Assembly: GCF_900115675.1 (NCBI RefSeq)
Contig: NZ_FOXI01000001.1
Location: 62,001 to 126,000, forward strand
DNA: 64,000 nt
Reading direction: 5' to 3'
DNA from: Halolamina pelagica
GTDB lineage: Archaea > Halobacteriota > Halobacteria > Halobacteriales > Haloferacaceae
The position numbers were made by a program, and so were the translations under genes. Below the pieces are notes generated by a model. That model was not told the DNA's origin. It did no database searches and saw only the letters and a list, made by a program, of their open reading frames with translations. Shown here piece by piece: positions 8,320 through 17,428 of this stretch; positions within the stretch are counted from its first letter, which is position 1, and each line of letters opens with the position of its first letter.

Positions 8320-9945
8320 CTACGTCGCGAGAGCGGCGAAGGCGTCGATGGCGTCGTCGTCGCCGGCGACGACCAGCGTGTCGCCGTCACGCACCCTGAG
8401 GTCGGCGTCGACGTCGGTCAGCGTCCGCCCGTCGCGCTCGACGGCGATGACGGTACAGCCGGTCCGGGCGCGCACGTCGGCCTGTCCGATGGTCCGTCCC
8501 ACAAGCGCCGGCGCCGCCCGCCGGACGACTTCCACCTGCGTCTCGGGGGTGATCACCTCCTCGTCGAGCAGTTTCGAGGCGAGCATCCGGCCGCTGACGG
8601 TCGGCAGCGAGAGCACGTACTTCGCGCCGGCGCGGTAGAGCTTCGGCGTCGAGTCGCCCTCGTTGGCCCGCGCGATGATCCCCGTCTCCGGGGCGACCTG
8701 TTTGGCGACGAGCGCGGCGAACAGCGCGGTGGTGTCGTCCGACAGCGCGAGCACGATCGCCTCGGAGGACGCCACCTCGGCCTCCTCGAGCGTCATTGGG
8801 TCGGTCACGTCGCCGACGACGTCGACGCCCGGGAGGTCCTCGATGTCGACGATGGTGACCGACAGCCCCGCGGCGGTGACCGCCTCCGCGACCGCCGAGC
8901 CGACGACGCCGTATCCCGCGACGGTGATGTCGCCCTGCGGGAGGTCGTCCTGGGAGAGGCTGCGTCGCTTCATCGTCTCGACGCCGTCCTCGGGGCCGAC
9001 GACCAGCAACACGGTGTGTTCGTCGATGATCCGGTCGGGGCCCGGCGGCGAGACGAACTCGCCGCTGAACCACGCGCCGACGATGTTGGTTCCGGTCAGT
9101 TCGTGGACGCCGCAGTCGCCGATCGTGGCCCCGTCCAGCGGCGACCCGCGTTGGATCAGCAGTTCGCTGATCTCGAGGTCGGCGGCGATCTCGACCGCGC
9201 CGTCGAGTTCCGTGGAGACCGCGGCTGAGGCTTTTCCGGCCAGGGACCCGCCGAGCACGTTCCGGGGTTGGATCACCTCGTCGGCACCCGCGTAGCGGTG
9301 GTAGTCGGCGTGGGTCTCGTCCTCGACGAGGCTGAGCACCCGGGTCTCCGGGGCAACGTGCTGGGCCGCCAGGATCACGCTGGCGTTGGTCTCGTCGCCC
9401 GCGGCGGCGACGACGGCGTCGGCGTCGGCGGCCGAGACGGCCGCGAGCGTGTCACCGTCCTCGGGGTCGCCCTGCACGACCGAGACGCCGTCGGCCTGGA
9501 GGGACTCGACGGTGTCGGGGTGGGACTCGACCACCACGTACGACTTCCCCCGGGCACCGAGTTCGGTGACGAGCGTGTCGACCGTCGGCGAGAACGAACA
9601 GATCACCACGTGGCCCGTATCGTCGTACGACCGCGGCGGCCCGGACGCCAGCGCCTCCGCGAACAGCGGCAAGACGAACGCCGGCAGGGTGAGGAAGATG
9701 AGCGCGACGCCGGTGAACTGCATCGCGATCATGAGCGCGAGCATCGCGGTCGACTCCCACTGCTCGGCCTGCTCGCCGTAGCCGACGGTGGTGAACGTCT
9801 CGGCGACGACGTGGAGCGACTCGATGAATCGCACGTCGATCCCCTCGAGCCGCGCCATCCCGAACTGGTAGAGCACGGCGTAGACGAGCATCACGGCCAC
9901 CGTCCCGAGGAGGTAGAGCCCCGCACGTCGTGCCGGATTCGCCAT
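8320..9945 (-). CDS. Potassium channel with two RCK (TrkA) units
   Basis: A 541-residue channel or channel-like protein. The N-terminus has two membrane helices flanking a pore loop with the selectivity filter TVGYG (residues 53-57). Then come a first TrkA-N/RCK domain (GHVVICSFSPTVDTLVTEL), a TrkA-C domain, a second TrkA-N with intact GYGVVGSAVAEAV, and a second TrkA-C. This is the 2TM-RCK-RCK layout of ligand-gated potassium channels such as BK/GsuK relatives. The first RCK lacks the classic GxGxxG (SFSPT instead), so it may not bind NAD, while the second looks competent. Potassium handling is central in a salt-in halophile. Confidence 0.92.
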   Translation of the reverse strand: MANPARRAGLYLLGTVAVMLVYAVLYQFGMARLEGIDVRFIESLHVVAETFTTVGYGEQAEQWESTAMLALMIAMQFTGVALIFLTLPAFVLPLFAEALASGPPRSYDDTGHVVICSFSPTVDTLVTELGARGKSYVVVESHPDTVESLQADGVSVVQGDPEDGDTLAAVSAADADAVVAAAGDETNASVILAAQHVAPETRVLSLVEDETHADYHRYAGADEVIQPRNVLGGSLAGKASAAVSTELDGAVEIAADLEISELLIQRGSPLDGATIGDCGVHELTGTNIVGAWFSGEFVSPPGPDRIIDEHTVLLVVGPEDGVETMKRRSLSQDDLPQGDITVAGYGVVGSAVAEAVTAAGLSVTIVDIEDLPGVDVVGDVTDPMTLEEAEVASSEAIVLALSDDTTALFAALVAKQVAPETGIIARANEGDSTPKLYRAGAKYVLSLPTVSGRMLASKLLDEEVITPETQVEVVRRAAPALVGRTIGQADVRARTGCTVIAVERDGRTLTDVDADLRVRDGDTLVVAGDDDAIDAFAALAT

Positions 9946-9966
9946 ACATCGCGTAGTTGCGGCGGG

Positions 9967-9978
9967 GGTTAAAAACCG
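9967..9978 (-). promoter_or_regulatory. TATA-like element for potassium channel gene
   Basis: GGTTTTTAACCC on the minus strand lies 22-33 bases before the ATG at 9945. Confidence 0.55.
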
Positions 9979-10075
9979 CCGGCCGGAGGCACCCACGGCT
10001 CGAACGCGGGGGGTCGACGACTGACCGCCGGGGACGGCGCCCAAGAGCTATCGGGCCGGGGGACGACCCACCGCC

Positions 10076-10342
10076 ATGACCCGCCACGTGACCCGGGAGA
10101 AGCAATCGCCGAAGTACCTCGACGAGGAGGACGTCGACCCCGAGAAGGGCGACGTCGCGGTCTGTCGGTGCGGGCTCAGCGACGATCACCCGTTCTGTGA
10201 CGGCTCCCACCGCCGGACCGGGGACGAGGGCGACGGCGTCTACTGCTACGTCGACGGCGAGCGCCGCGAGATCGCGAGCGTCACCTTCGTCGACGGCGAG
10301 ACGCTGGCGGTCGAGACCGCGAACGACGAAACAACCGACTGA
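10076..10342 (+). CDS. CDGSH iron-sulfur domain protein
   Basis: An 88-residue protein carrying the CDGSH zinc-finger-like motif that holds a 2Fe-2S cluster: Cys30, Cys32, Cys41 and His45 in CRCGLSDDHPFCDGSH. MitoNEET-type proteins with this 3Cys-1His ligation take part in redox sensing or cluster transfer. Only one CDGSH motif is present. The short length and absence of a membrane helix suggest a soluble cytoplasmic protein. The partner is unknown. Confidence 0.92.
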   Translation: MTRHVTREKQSPKYLDEEDVDPEKGDVAVCRCGLSDDHPFCDGSHRRTGDEGDGVYCYVDGERREIASVTFVDGETLAVETANDETTD

Positions 10343-10382
10343 CAGCTCGGCCGAGTACTTTTGGGCGATGGCGTGAACAGCG

Positions 10383-10880
10383 ATGAGTGTGTACCGCACC
10401 GGTCACCTCGGGGTGGCGCTGCTGGTGTTCGCCCCGATCGGCTACCTGTTCGTCGCCGTCGGCGAACCGTTCGCGGCGCTGGTGACCGGCGGCGCGATGC
10501 TCTGGCTGGCGATGCTGCCCGACCTCGACCACCGCATCCCGGGGATCCCCCACCGCGGCCCGACCCACTCGCTGCTGTTCGCCGTGCTCGTCGGCGTCGC
10601 CTTCGCCGGTGCGGGCGGGCTGCTCGCGGACGGCGTGGGTGTCGTCGACCGCGCGCGGCTGACGACGTTCGGCTTCTTCGTCGGGTTCGTCGCCGTCGGC
10701 GCCCACCTGCTGGGCGACGTGCTCACCCCCGCCGGCGTGAACTTGTTCTGGCCGTGGGGCCGGGAGTTCAGCCTCTATCTCACCCGCGCGGACAACACGA
10801 TCGCGAACTACGGCCTGTTCCTGCTGGGCGTGTTCGCCGTCGCCGCCGCGGGCGCGCTGGCGCTTCAGGGGCTCCCCTGA
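10383..10880 (+). CDS. YdjM/DUF457-type membrane metal-dependent hydrolase
   Basis: A 165-residue membrane protein. The motifs LPDLDHRIPGIPHRGPTHS and GAHLLGDVLTPAGVNLFWPW carry the His/Asp residues of the DUF457 family, annotated as membrane-bound metal-dependent hydrolases. Four to five membrane helices are visible. The family includes E. coli YdjM, induced by DNA damage. Substrate is unknown. The gene ends overlapping the 3' end of the convergent GNAT gene by 16 bases. Confidence 0.85.
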   Translation: MSVYRTGHLGVALLVFAPIGYLFVAVGEPFAALVTGGAMLWLAMLPDLDHRIPGIPHRGPTHSLLFAVLVGVAFAGAGGLLADGVGVVDRARLTTFGFFVGFVAVGAHLLGDVLTPAGVNLFWPWGREFSLYLTRADNTIANYGLFLLGVFAVAAAGALALQGLP

Positions 10881-11599
10881 TCGAGGACGAGCACCGCGCT
10901 CCGCGCCCAGCGCTCGTAGCCCAGCGAGTTCGCCAGCGCGACCGAGGCGGCCGCCGACTCGCGGGTCCGGTAGCGGACGACGGCCCCGGTGTCGATATCG
11001 AACGCGGTCGCAGTGATCAAGGAGACGACCGCGCGCCCGTACCCGCGCCCGCGCTGCTCGGGGTCGACGACGACGCCCACGTCCGGGAACGGGAGGTGGG
11101 TCAGCGTCGCCACCGCCACGAGGTCGCCGTCCCGGAACAGTCCCGCCGTCTGGCCGGGCCGGAACACCGGCGACGCGCGCGCCCACTCGTCGTCGGGAAC
11201 GCGCTCCTGCAGGCGCTCGAAGGCGGGCTCGTCGGCGCCGACGAGGAGCCGCGCCTCGGAGTCGACCGGGGAGAACGAGGGTTCGTCGACGTAGCCGAGA
11301 CCGTACGGCCCGTAGACGGCGTCGACGCTCGCCCCGCGGTCGGCCAGCGCACGCTCGACCGCCGCGGTCGCTGGCAGGTCAGCGTCCGCGAGCGCCTCGC
11401 GGTGTGTCTCGATCGACGTTCGGACCTGTTCGGGCGCGGCGACGACGAGCGCGTCGCCCCGGCGGATCAGGCGGACGGTGTCGTCGGTCGACCCCGCGAC
11501 CACCGTGACGCCCGACTCCCGGGACGCCGTCGGCGAACAGCCCAGTCGCTCGGCCCAGTGGCGGGCGATCCGGTCATCGGTGTCGGGCGGGAGCGCCAT
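10865..11599 (-). CDS. GNAT family N-acetyltransferase
   Basis: A 244-residue protein with a C-terminal GNAT fold. The acetyl-CoA pyrophosphate-binding loop is EQRGRGYGRAVV, preceded by strand VGVVVDP and followed by NSLGYERWA near the end, as in the FR47/GNAT group. The first 120 residues look like a divergent N-terminal half, so a tandem GNAT is possible. The ATG at 11599 was selected because upstream frame is antisense to the AhpD-like gene. The substrate is not predictable. Confidence 0.85.
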   Translation of the reverse strand: MALPPDTDDRIARHWAERLGCSPTASRESGVTVVAGSTDDTVRLIRRGDALVVAAPEQVRTSIETHREALADADLPATAAVERALADRGASVDAVYGPYGLGYVDEPSFSPVDSEARLLVGADEPAFERLQERVPDDEWARASPVFRPGQTAGLFRDGDLVAVATLTHLPFPDVGVVVDPEQRGRGYGRAVVSLITATAFDIDTGAVVRYRTRESAAASVALANSLGYERWARSAVLVLDQGSP

Positions 11600-11671
11600 C
11601 ACTCCCGTCTTGGGCGCGCGAGGGAAAAAGGAGCGGCCGTCTTGAAGTGGCTGCCGGCCCAACCGCCGGCG

Positions 11672-12253
11672 ATGGCCGATCCCGAACTCGACGACGACGC
11701 GATGACCCGTTTCGAGGTGCCCGACTTCGAGGACCTCCCCGAGGACCTCCAGGACCGCATCGGCGCGGAGACCGAGGAGGCCGGCTTCACGCCCAACGTC
11801 TTCTCGGCGTTCGCCTACAAGCCGAGTCACTTCCGCGCGTTCTTCGACTACCACGACGCGCTCGTCGACGACACCGCGCTCGACCGCGAGGAGGTGGAGA
11901 TGATCGTGGTCGCGGTGTCGGGCCGGAACCACTGCTACTACTGCAACGTCGCCCACGGCGCGCTGCTGCGGATCTACTCGGGCGACCCCGAACTCGCCGA
12001 CCAGCTGGTCGCGAACTACCGACAGGCCGACGTGAGCGAGAAGCGCATGGCGATGCTCGACGTGGCGGTGACACTGACCGAGCACCCCGACCGCGTGACC
12101 GAGACCGATCTGGAGCGGCTCGCCGAGGTCGGGTACAGTCCGGAGGAGATGTGGGACATCGCCGCCGTGACCGCCTTCTTCAACCTCAGCAACCGGATGG
12201 CGATGTTCGCAGACATGCGCCCCAACGAGGAGTTCCACACGATGGGGCGCTGA
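11672..12253 (+). CDS. AhpD-like peroxidase-related protein
   Basis: A 193-residue helical protein of the carboxymuconolactone decarboxylase/AhpD superfamily. The motif SGRNHCYYCNVAHGALL contains the redox CxxC with following His that marks AhpD-type alkylhydroperoxidase cores. Its length matches the uncharacterised peroxidase-related subgroup. A role in peroxide defence is inferred from family. It stands alone, divergent from the GNAT gene and 91 bases before the NOP5 gene. Confidence 0.88.
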   Translation: MADPELDDDAMTRFEVPDFEDLPEDLQDRIGAETEEAGFTPNVFSAFAYKPSHFRAFFDYHDALVDDTALDREEVEMIVVAVSGRNHCYYCNVAHGALLRIYSGDPELADQLVANYRQADVSEKRMAMLDVAVTLTEHPDRVTETDLERLAEVGYSPEEMWDIAAVTAFFNLSNRMAMFADMRPNEEFHTMGR

Positions 12254-12314
12254 GCGAGCAACATCGCGCCGGAGCCGGGACGACGGCGCCGACTCCCCGT
12301 CCGTTTCGGGAACG

Positions 12315-12322
12315 CCTATACA
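12315..12322 (+). promoter_or_regulatory. TATA-like element for NOP5-fibrillarin operon
   Basis: CCTATACA lies 23-30 bases before the ATG at 12345. Confidence 0.5.
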
Positions 12323-12344
12323 ACTACGGCAGGTAGTGCCGGTA

Positions 12345-13238
12345 ATGACCGAGACCGAGGACGCCTGGTTCGCCGGCGTCGACCCCGGCGCCGCCGAGGC
12401 CGCGGCGGCGATCCGCGAGAGCGAGGCCGACGAGCCCCGCGACTGGCCCGCGCTGGCCGTCGAATCCGGCTTCGCCGCGGACGAGGACGAGTACTACGAC
12501 CGACTCCACGAGGCGACCGTCGACGCCGCCCGCGAGGCCGCACGGGCGGCCGGGCGCGCCGACGACCAGCAGCTGATCCACGCGCTGCGAGCCATGGACG
12601 ACGCCGAGCGCACCGCGAACGAACTCGCCGAACGGCTGGAGGAGTGGGCCGGCGCGCTGTTGGACGTGGAGGAGGCCGCCACCGGCCTCGACTTCGCGGC
12701 CGTCGTCGCGGCGACGGAGCCCGAGGACGCGACGGAGGAACGGGCCGTCTCGCTGGCCAAGCGGGCGGTCGACCTCCGCGACGAGCGCGACGACCTGCGG
12801 GCGTTCGTCGAGCGTCGCGCCCCCGAGGTCGCCCCCAACCTCGCCGAGATGGCCGGGCCGGTGCTGGCCGCGCGGCTGATCTCGCTCGCCGGCGGCCTGG
12901 AGTCGCTGGCGAAGAAGCCATCCGGCACCGTCCAGGTGCTCGGCGCCGAGGACGCGCTGTTCGCGCACCTCCGGGGGCACGCGCCCTCCCCCAAACACGG
13001 CGTGATCTTCACTCACGAGTTCGTCCGCGGTACCCGGCCCGACGACCGCGGCTCGGCGGCGCGTGCGCTGGCCGGCAAGCTCAGCATCGCCGCCCGGATC
13101 GACCACTACTCCGGCGAGTTCCGGGAGAGCGTCCACGAGGACCTGCGCGACCGCATGGAGACGATCCGTGCGCGCGCGGCGGACGCGGGCGGCGAGGGCG
13201 ACGACGGCGCCGCCGACGCGGAGGTGGCCGATGAGTGA
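12345..13238 (+). CDS. nop5: NOP5/NOP56-related C/D box RNP protein
   Basis: A 297-residue homologue of archaeal NOP5 (Nop56/58). It bridges L7Ae-bound C/D box guide RNA and fibrillarin in the 2'-O-methylation complex for rRNA and tRNA. The Nop domain is clear from NLAEMAGPVLAARLISLAGG, KKPSGTVQVLGAEDALFAHL and PSPKHGVIFTHEFV. The middle is a coiled-coil heterodimer region. The very acidic N-terminus is short for the fibrillarin-binding part, consistent with haloarchaeal versions. An alternative GTG three codons earlier exists. The stop overlaps the fibrillarin start by 8 bases, indicating translational coupling. Confidence 0.92.
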   Translation: MTETEDAWFAGVDPGAAEAAAAIRESEADEPRDWPALAVESGFAADEDEYYDRLHEATVDAAREAARAAGRADDQQLIHALRAMDDAERTANELAERLEEWAGALLDVEEAATGLDFAAVVAATEPEDATEERAVSLAKRAVDLRDERDDLRAFVERRAPEVAPNLAEMAGPVLAARLISLAGGLESLAKKPSGTVQVLGAEDALFAHLRGHAPSPKHGVIFTHEFVRGTRPDDRGSAARALAGKLSIAARIDHYSGEFRESVHEDLRDRMETIRARAADAGGEGDDGAADAEVADE

Positions 13239-13863
13239 GCTCCCCGCGGGCGTCGAGCGCCGCACCGTCGCGGGCGAGGAGCGCCTGACGACCGCCGGCG
13301 ACCCCGTCTACGGCGAGCCGACCGTCGACGGCCGGCGGGTCTGGGACGCCGGCCGGTCGAAGCTGGGTGCGATGCTCGAACTCGGGATGGACACCTGTCT
13401 CGAGGGCGGCGAGTCGGTGCTCTACCTGGGTGCCGCGTCGGGGACGACCGTGAGCCACGTCGCGGACTTCGCCGGGCCGACGTACGCGGTGGAGTTCGCG
13501 CCCCGGCCCGTCCGTGACCTCGTCGACGTGGCGGCGGGCCGACCGACCCTGTTCCCGCTGCTCGCCGACGCGCGGAGCCCCCGTGAGTACGCGGGCGTCG
13601 TGGAGTCCGGGCTGGACTGCATCGTGCAGGACGTGGCGACCCGGGGGCAGGCCGAGGTCGCGAACCGGAACGCGCAGTTCCTCGGCGACGACGGCCTGCT
13701 GCTCGCGGCGATCAAGGCCCGCAGCGAGGACGTGGTTGCCGACCCGGAGGCCGTGTTCGAGGACGTGCGAGAGACGCTCTCGGCGACCTACGAGATCCTC
13801 GAAACCGAGCGACTGGAGCCGTACCACGACGACCACCTCGGGATCGTCGCCCGGAAGCGGTAA
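13231..13863 (+). CDS. flpA: Fibrillarin-like rRNA/tRNA 2'-O-methyltransferase
   Basis: A 210-residue S-adenosylmethionine-dependent enzyme, the catalytic subunit of the C/D box sRNP. Marks are the SAM motif [17 protein letters not shown] (about residue 64), [20 protein letters not shown] and the catalytic-region phrase [14 protein letters not shown]. In most fibrillarins the last motif is DVAQ(P)xQ, here DVATRGQ. It overlaps nop5, matching their joint function. Length is normal for archaea. Confidence 0.94.
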   Translation: MSELPAGVERRTVAGEERLTTAGDPVYGEPTVDGRRVWDAGRSKLGAMLELGMDTCLEGGESVLYLGAASGTTVSHVADFAGPTYAVEFAPRPVRDLVDVAAGRPTLFPLLADARSPREYAGVVESGLDCIVQDVATRGQAEVANRNAQFLGDDGLLLAAIKARSEDVVADPEAVFEDVRETLSATYEILETERLEPYHDDHLGIVARKR

Positions 13864-13906
13864 TCGCTGCCGGCGGCTGCCACGCTCGGCGTTCCGGAGC
13901 CGGCAC

Positions 13907-13915
13907 CCTATTTAC
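13907..13915 (+). promoter_or_regulatory. TATA-like element for glutamate-cysteine ligase
   Basis: CCTATTTAC lies 25-33 bases before the ATG at 13940. Confidence 0.5.
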
Positions 13916-13939
13916 GCGGGCGCTCTCAGGGTCGAGCAA

Positions 13940-15028
13940 ATGGAGGATCTGGGTTCCCGGGCGAACTTCGACCGGATGGGCACCCTCGGGGTCGAGGAGG
14001 AGTTCTACGTCGTCGACGACCGGGGGCTGCCCGTCTCGGGCACCGAGGAACTGGTGTACGGCGACGACGAGCCGCCGGCACCGCTCGCGGAGAGGTTGGA
14101 CCACGAGCTGTTCCAGTTCACGATCGAGACCCAGACGCCGCTGATCGAGGCCGTGGCCGACGTCGAGGAGAACCTGCTCGCGGTGCGGGAGGCGCTGGTC
14201 GACTACGCCGAGGGCCACGGCTACCGGATCGCCGCCGCCGGCCTCCACCCCGAGGCCCGCTGGCGCGAACTCGACCACGCCGAGAAGCCCCGCTATCGCT
14301 CGCAACTGGAGCGGATCCAGTACCCCCAGCACCGCAACACGACCGCGGGGCTGCACGTCCACGTCGGCGTCGACGACCCGGACAAGGCGGTCTGGATCGC
14401 GAACGAACTCCGGTGGGAACTGCCACCGATGCTCGCGCTGTCGGCCAACTCCCCGTTCTGGAACGGGTTCGACACCGGGCTCGCGTCCGCGCGGTCGAAG
14501 GTGTTCGAGAACCTCCCCAACACCGGGATGCCCACGCGGTTCGCGGACTACGAGGCCTACGAGCGCTTCGAGCGCCGGATGGTCGAACGGGGCGCGATCG
14601 AGGACCGCGGCGAACTCTGGTACGACGTGCGCCCCCACACCGGCCACGGGACTGTCGAGGTCCGCACGCCGGACGCACAGGCCGATCCCGAGGTGGTGCG
14701 GGCGTTCGTCGAGGGGGCCCACGCGCTCGTGACCGATCTCGCGGAGCGGTACGAGGACGGCGAGCGCGGCCCGCTCGGGACCGGCATCCGCCGGGAGCTG
14801 CTGGACGAGAACAAGTGGCGGGCGATGCGTCACGGCCACGACGCGACGTTCCTTGATCGCGACGGCGAGTCGACGATCGGACTGGCCGAGGCGGTCGAGC
14901 GCACCTGCGACCGGATCGGCGACGACGCGCTCGCGGCGCTGCTCGATCGCGAGAGCGGGAGCCGGCGCCAGCGCCGGATCCACGAGAACAGCGGCAGCGA
15001 GGCGCTTCGGGAGTCGCTGGTCCTGTAG
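13940..15028 (+). CDS. gshA: Glutamate-cysteine ligase (GCS2 family)
   Basis: A 362-residue ATP-dependent ligase that makes gamma-glutamylcysteine, the main low-molecular-weight thiol known from haloarchaea. Family signs are the N-terminal [12 protein letters not shown], the metal and ATP-site residues in [17 protein letters not shown] and [17 protein letters not shown], and the C-terminal [17 protein letters not shown]. The open frame extends upstream but in antisense-like codons over fibrillarin, so the ATG at 13940, with a TATA-like element upstream, is the start. It may protect thiols against oxygen and metals. Confidence 0.93.
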   Translation: MEDLGSRANFDRMGTLGVEEEFYVVDDRGLPVSGTEELVYGDDEPPAPLAERLDHELFQFTIETQTPLIEAVADVEENLLAVREALVDYAEGHGYRIAAAGLHPEARWRELDHAEKPRYRSQLERIQYPQHRNTTAGLHVHVGVDDPDKAVWIANELRWELPPMLALSANSPFWNGFDTGLASARSKVFENLPNTGMPTRFADYEAYERFERRMVERGAIEDRGELWYDVRPHTGHGTVEVRTPDAQADPEVVRAFVEGAHALVTDLAERYEDGERGPLGTGIRRELLDENKWRAMRHGHDATFLDRDGESTIGLAEAVERTCDRIGDDALAALLDRESGSRRQRRIHENSGSEALRESLVL

Positions 15029-15029
15029 C

Positions 15030-15719
15030 TCAGTACCGGATCGGGTACTCCCGGATCGTCTCGGGGACCTCGTCGCCCCAGAACTTCTGCATCTCCTCGT
15101 CGTCCATCCCGCGTTCGGTCTCCAACGCGGCCTCGTAGGCCTCCCGGAGGTCAGTGATCGGTTGGCCCGGCGTGTCGACGCGGAGGTTGTGGTAGAGCTT
15201 CGGGGGCTCGCCGTGGACCAGCACGGCCGCGCTGAGGTTGTCGCCGCGCTTGTCGCCGCCGGCGGACTCGCTGGCCTCGAGCGCGGTCAGCAGGCGATCG
15301 GTGAACCGCCCGCTCGCGCGTTCGAAGGCGGCGGCGACGGCGTCGATCACGTCGGGGCTCGCGAGCAGGTCGCCCGCGACGGTGTACTCCTCGCCCGTGA
15401 CGTGGTCGGCGTGGTCGACGCACTTCTCGCCGGTGTGAGCGTAGGTGTTGCCGCCGGCGTCGATGCCGTGGAGCTGGAGGCCGACCGAGCCCTCGCGACC
15501 GGCGACGAGCGCCTCGGCCGCCGTCGGGAGCGAGAGCCCACGCCCGAGCAGGTAGTGCAACGACTCCCCGTAGTCGGCGCCGGCGTCCCACGACTGGGTG
15601 ACGACGGCGCCGTCGGCGCTCACCCAGGGGCAGACCGCCCCCACCGCGGGGAACGCCGAGGCGACGGCGACGCCGTACTGCGACGACTCGGGATCGCGGG
15701 CCGCGATCGAGATGGTCAC
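15030..15719 (-). CDS. DUF1028-family Ntn-hydrolase-like protein
   Basis: A 229-residue protein of the DUF1028 family. The N-terminal TISIAARDPESSQYGVAVAS and later YAHTGEKCVDHADHVTGE phrases are diagnostic. The family resembles Ntn hydrolases by fold, and its catalysis is uncharacterised. One base separates its stop from that of the convergent ligase gene. No operon partner is seen. Confidence 0.88.
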   Translation of the reverse strand: MTISIAARDPESSQYGVAVASAFPAVGAVCPWVSADGAVVTQSWDAGADYGESLHYLLGRGLSLPTAAEALVAGREGSVGLQLHGIDAGGNTYAHTGEKCVDHADHVTGEEYTVAGDLLASPDVIDAVAAAFERASGRFTDRLLTALEASESAGGDKRGDNLSAAVLVHGEPPKLYHNLRVDTPGQPITDLREAYEAALETERGMDDEEMQKFWGDEVPETIREYPIRY

Positions 15720-15799
15720 GGCCGCCCCCCGACCCTGGTACTGTCGAACACACGCTAACTCGGGCTGTTGCGGGTTTCAACGTTCCGACCCCGACCGAA

Positions 15800-15808
15800 C
15801 GCTTTTGG
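15800..15808 (+). promoter_or_regulatory. TATA-like element for small gene at 15833
   Basis: A CGCTTTTGG run lies 25-33 bases before the GTG at 15833. Confidence 0.45.
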
Positions 15809-15832
15809 CCGACCGCGCCACCACCGTCGACC

Positions 15833-16150
15833 GTGTACCTCTCACACCCCGTTCGGCGGATGCGAGACGATCCCGGGGAGGCGACGGTCGGACTGGTCGT
15901 CGAACTCGCCGACGACGCGGATCCGGAGCCGCTGCGGGAGGCCGTCGCGGCGGCGGGCGGCGAGACCGTCGACGATCTGGGGTTCGGCTGCTGGCTGGTC
16001 AGCCTGCCGGAGGCCGGCGTCGACGACCTCTGCTCGCTCCCGGGCGTGGTTCGCGTCGAGACCGACGCGACGCTGGAGCGTAGCGTCGACGAGACGGTCG
16101 ACCCCAGTTCCGCCGAGGAGGAGCCCGACGACTCGACGCGGGAGGTCTGA
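15833..16150 (+). CDS. Small acidic conserved-looking protein
   Basis: A 105-residue protein starting at GTG. It has one compact alpha/beta domain (TVGLVVELADDADPEPL, DLGFGCWLVSLPEAGVDDL, PGVVRVETDATLE) and a disordered acidic tail. The pattern of strand, helix, strand, LPGVxxVExD recalls the subtilisin propeptide/inhibitor I9 fold, where a similar phrase packs against proteases. That comparison is by eye only. No protease gene is adjacent. Confidence 0.65.
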   Translation: MYLSHPVRRMRDDPGEATVGLVVELADDADPEPLREAVAAAGGETVDDLGFGCWLVSLPEAGVDDLCSLPGVVRVETDATLERSVDETVDPSSAEEEPDDSTREV

Positions 16151-16162
16151 CCCGGCGCGTGG

Positions 16163-16558
16163 TCAGTCCCCGGTCTTGATCTCCACGCGGTAGCCGAAGG
16201 GATCGCGGACGTAGACTGCCGGGGCGGTCCCGGTCGCCCCCTTCAGGTCGCGCGCCTCGCGTTCGATCTCGATCCCCGCGTCCGATAGCTCCCGTTCGAT
16301 CCCGTCGATCGACTCCTCGACGACGACGGCGACGTGGTCGAAGTGCGTCTCCGCCGGCGGTTCGAACTCCTCGCTCGGACTGACGTGGATCAGGCTCGTC
16401 TCCGAGAGCCGGATCGAGAAGATCGGCCGGTCGCCCGCGCGGTAGGCGTCGAGGTCCTCCAGTTCGAAGCCGAGCGTGTCGCGGTAGAACGCGACGGCGT
16501 CGTCGACGCGGTCCGCGGGGACGGTGAGGTTGACGTGGTCGAGGTGCGAGGGGTTCAC
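16163..16558 (-). CDS. VOC (glyoxalase/bleomycin resistance) family protein
   Basis: A 131-residue protein with the paired beta-alpha-beta-beta-beta modules of the vicinal oxygen chelate superfamily. HLDHVNLTVP and DAVAFYRDTLGFELED open the first module. HFDHVAVVVEE and the closing VYVRDPFGYRVEIK form the second. Metal ligands are likely His/Glu in these strands. The GTG at 16558 is preferred: a TATA-like TTTGTATAC lies 20-28 bases upstream, while the only longer start is TTG inside that element. The reaction is unknown. Confidence 0.87.
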   Translation of the reverse strand: MNPSHLDHVNLTVPADRVDDAVAFYRDTLGFELEDLDAYRAGDRPIFSIRLSETSLIHVSPSEEFEPPAETHFDHVAVVVEESIDGIERELSDAGIEIEREARDLKGATGTAPAVYVRDPFGYRVEIKTGD

Positions 16559-16577
16559 GCGAGGGGGTTCGTGCGGG

Positions 16578-16586
16578 GTATACAAA
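16578..16586 (-). promoter_or_regulatory. TATA-like element for VOC gene
   Basis: TTTGTATAC on the minus strand, 20-28 bases before GTG 16558. It decides between the two possible starts of this gene. Confidence 0.5.
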
Positions 16587-16638
16587 TCGGTACGGGCCCA
16601 CCGCAGCAGCTAACTCGCGCCGTGGGCACGGTCGGGGT

Positions 16639-17364
16639 ATGTCCCGATCGGCCGCGGACCGCCGGATCGACCTCGACGGGACGACCGTCGAGTACGCGGT
16701 CCGCCACAGCGCCGACGCCACGCGGGCGCGCATCGACGTCGACGTTCACGGCGTGACGGTGGTGGTCCCCGAGGGCGCACGGCTCGATCCGGCGGCGTTT
16801 ATCCGGGAGAAGGCGGCGTGGGTGCTCGAGAAGCGACGCGAGTTCGCCCGCTACCGCGAGCGCGTCCCCGACCGGACGTTCGAGCCCGGGGAGTCGTTCC
16901 CGGTCCTCGGGAGGGAGCGTGAACTGGTGGTCGAGCCGGCCCGCGAGAACCGGCTGACCGACGAGACGATCCGACTCCGGCGGAGTGCCGTCGAGCAGTC
17001 GTCGGTGAAACGCGCGCTGGAGAACTTTTACCGAGCGGTCGCACGGGAGCGGTTCACCGAGCGCGCCGACCACTACGCCCCGCGGATGGGCGTCGAGTAC
17101 GGGCAGATCGAGGTGCGCAACCAGCGCACGAAGTGGGGGAGCTGTTCGAGCACCGGGACGCTCGGGCTGAACTGGCGGCTCATGCTGGCGCCGCCGGCGA
17201 TCGGCGACTACGTCGTCGTCCACGAACTCGCCCACCTGCGGGAGATGAACCACGGCGAGGCGTTCCGGTCGATCGTCGGCGAGTTCGATCCGGCGTGGGA
17301 GGAGCATCGGAACTGGCTACGGGAGCACAGCGCCGAGTTGGTGTTCTCGGCGGACGATCCGTAG
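16639..17364 (+). CDS. YgjP-type (DUF45/M48-like) zinc metallopeptidase
   Basis: A 241-residue soluble protein of the YgjP/WSS1-like metallopeptidase family. The zinc site is HELAHLREMNHGEAF (HExxH plus a downstream His), following NQRTKWGSCSSTGTLGLNWR, the family's most conserved stretch. The first 130 residues form the N-terminal beta-rich part (DGTTVEYAVRHSA). In eukaryotes related WSS1/SPRTN proteins cleave DNA-protein crosslinks; the prokaryotic role is not established. It stands alone, convergent with the histidine kinase. Confidence 0.9.
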   Translation: MSRSAADRRIDLDGTTVEYAVRHSADATRARIDVDVHGVTVVVPEGARLDPAAFIREKAAWVLEKRREFARYRERVPDRTFEPGESFPVLGRERELVVEPARENRLTDETIRLRRSAVEQSSVKRALENFYRAVARERFTERADHYAPRMGVEYGQIEVRNQRTKWGSCSSTGTLGLNWRLMLAPPAIGDYVVVHELAHLREMNHGEAFRSIVGEFDPAWEEHRNWLREHSAELVFSADDP

Positions 17365-17428
17365 GCGTCGACGGCGGTTCGGGCGGTCTGTGACGGACGG
17401 CCTCGGTGGCGTAATCGGGGGACGTGGA

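Noticed and set aside
16558-16585. Longer VOC protein starting at TTG 16585
   Set aside because: TTG would lie inside the TATA-like element; the GTG at 16558 fits a leaderless start.
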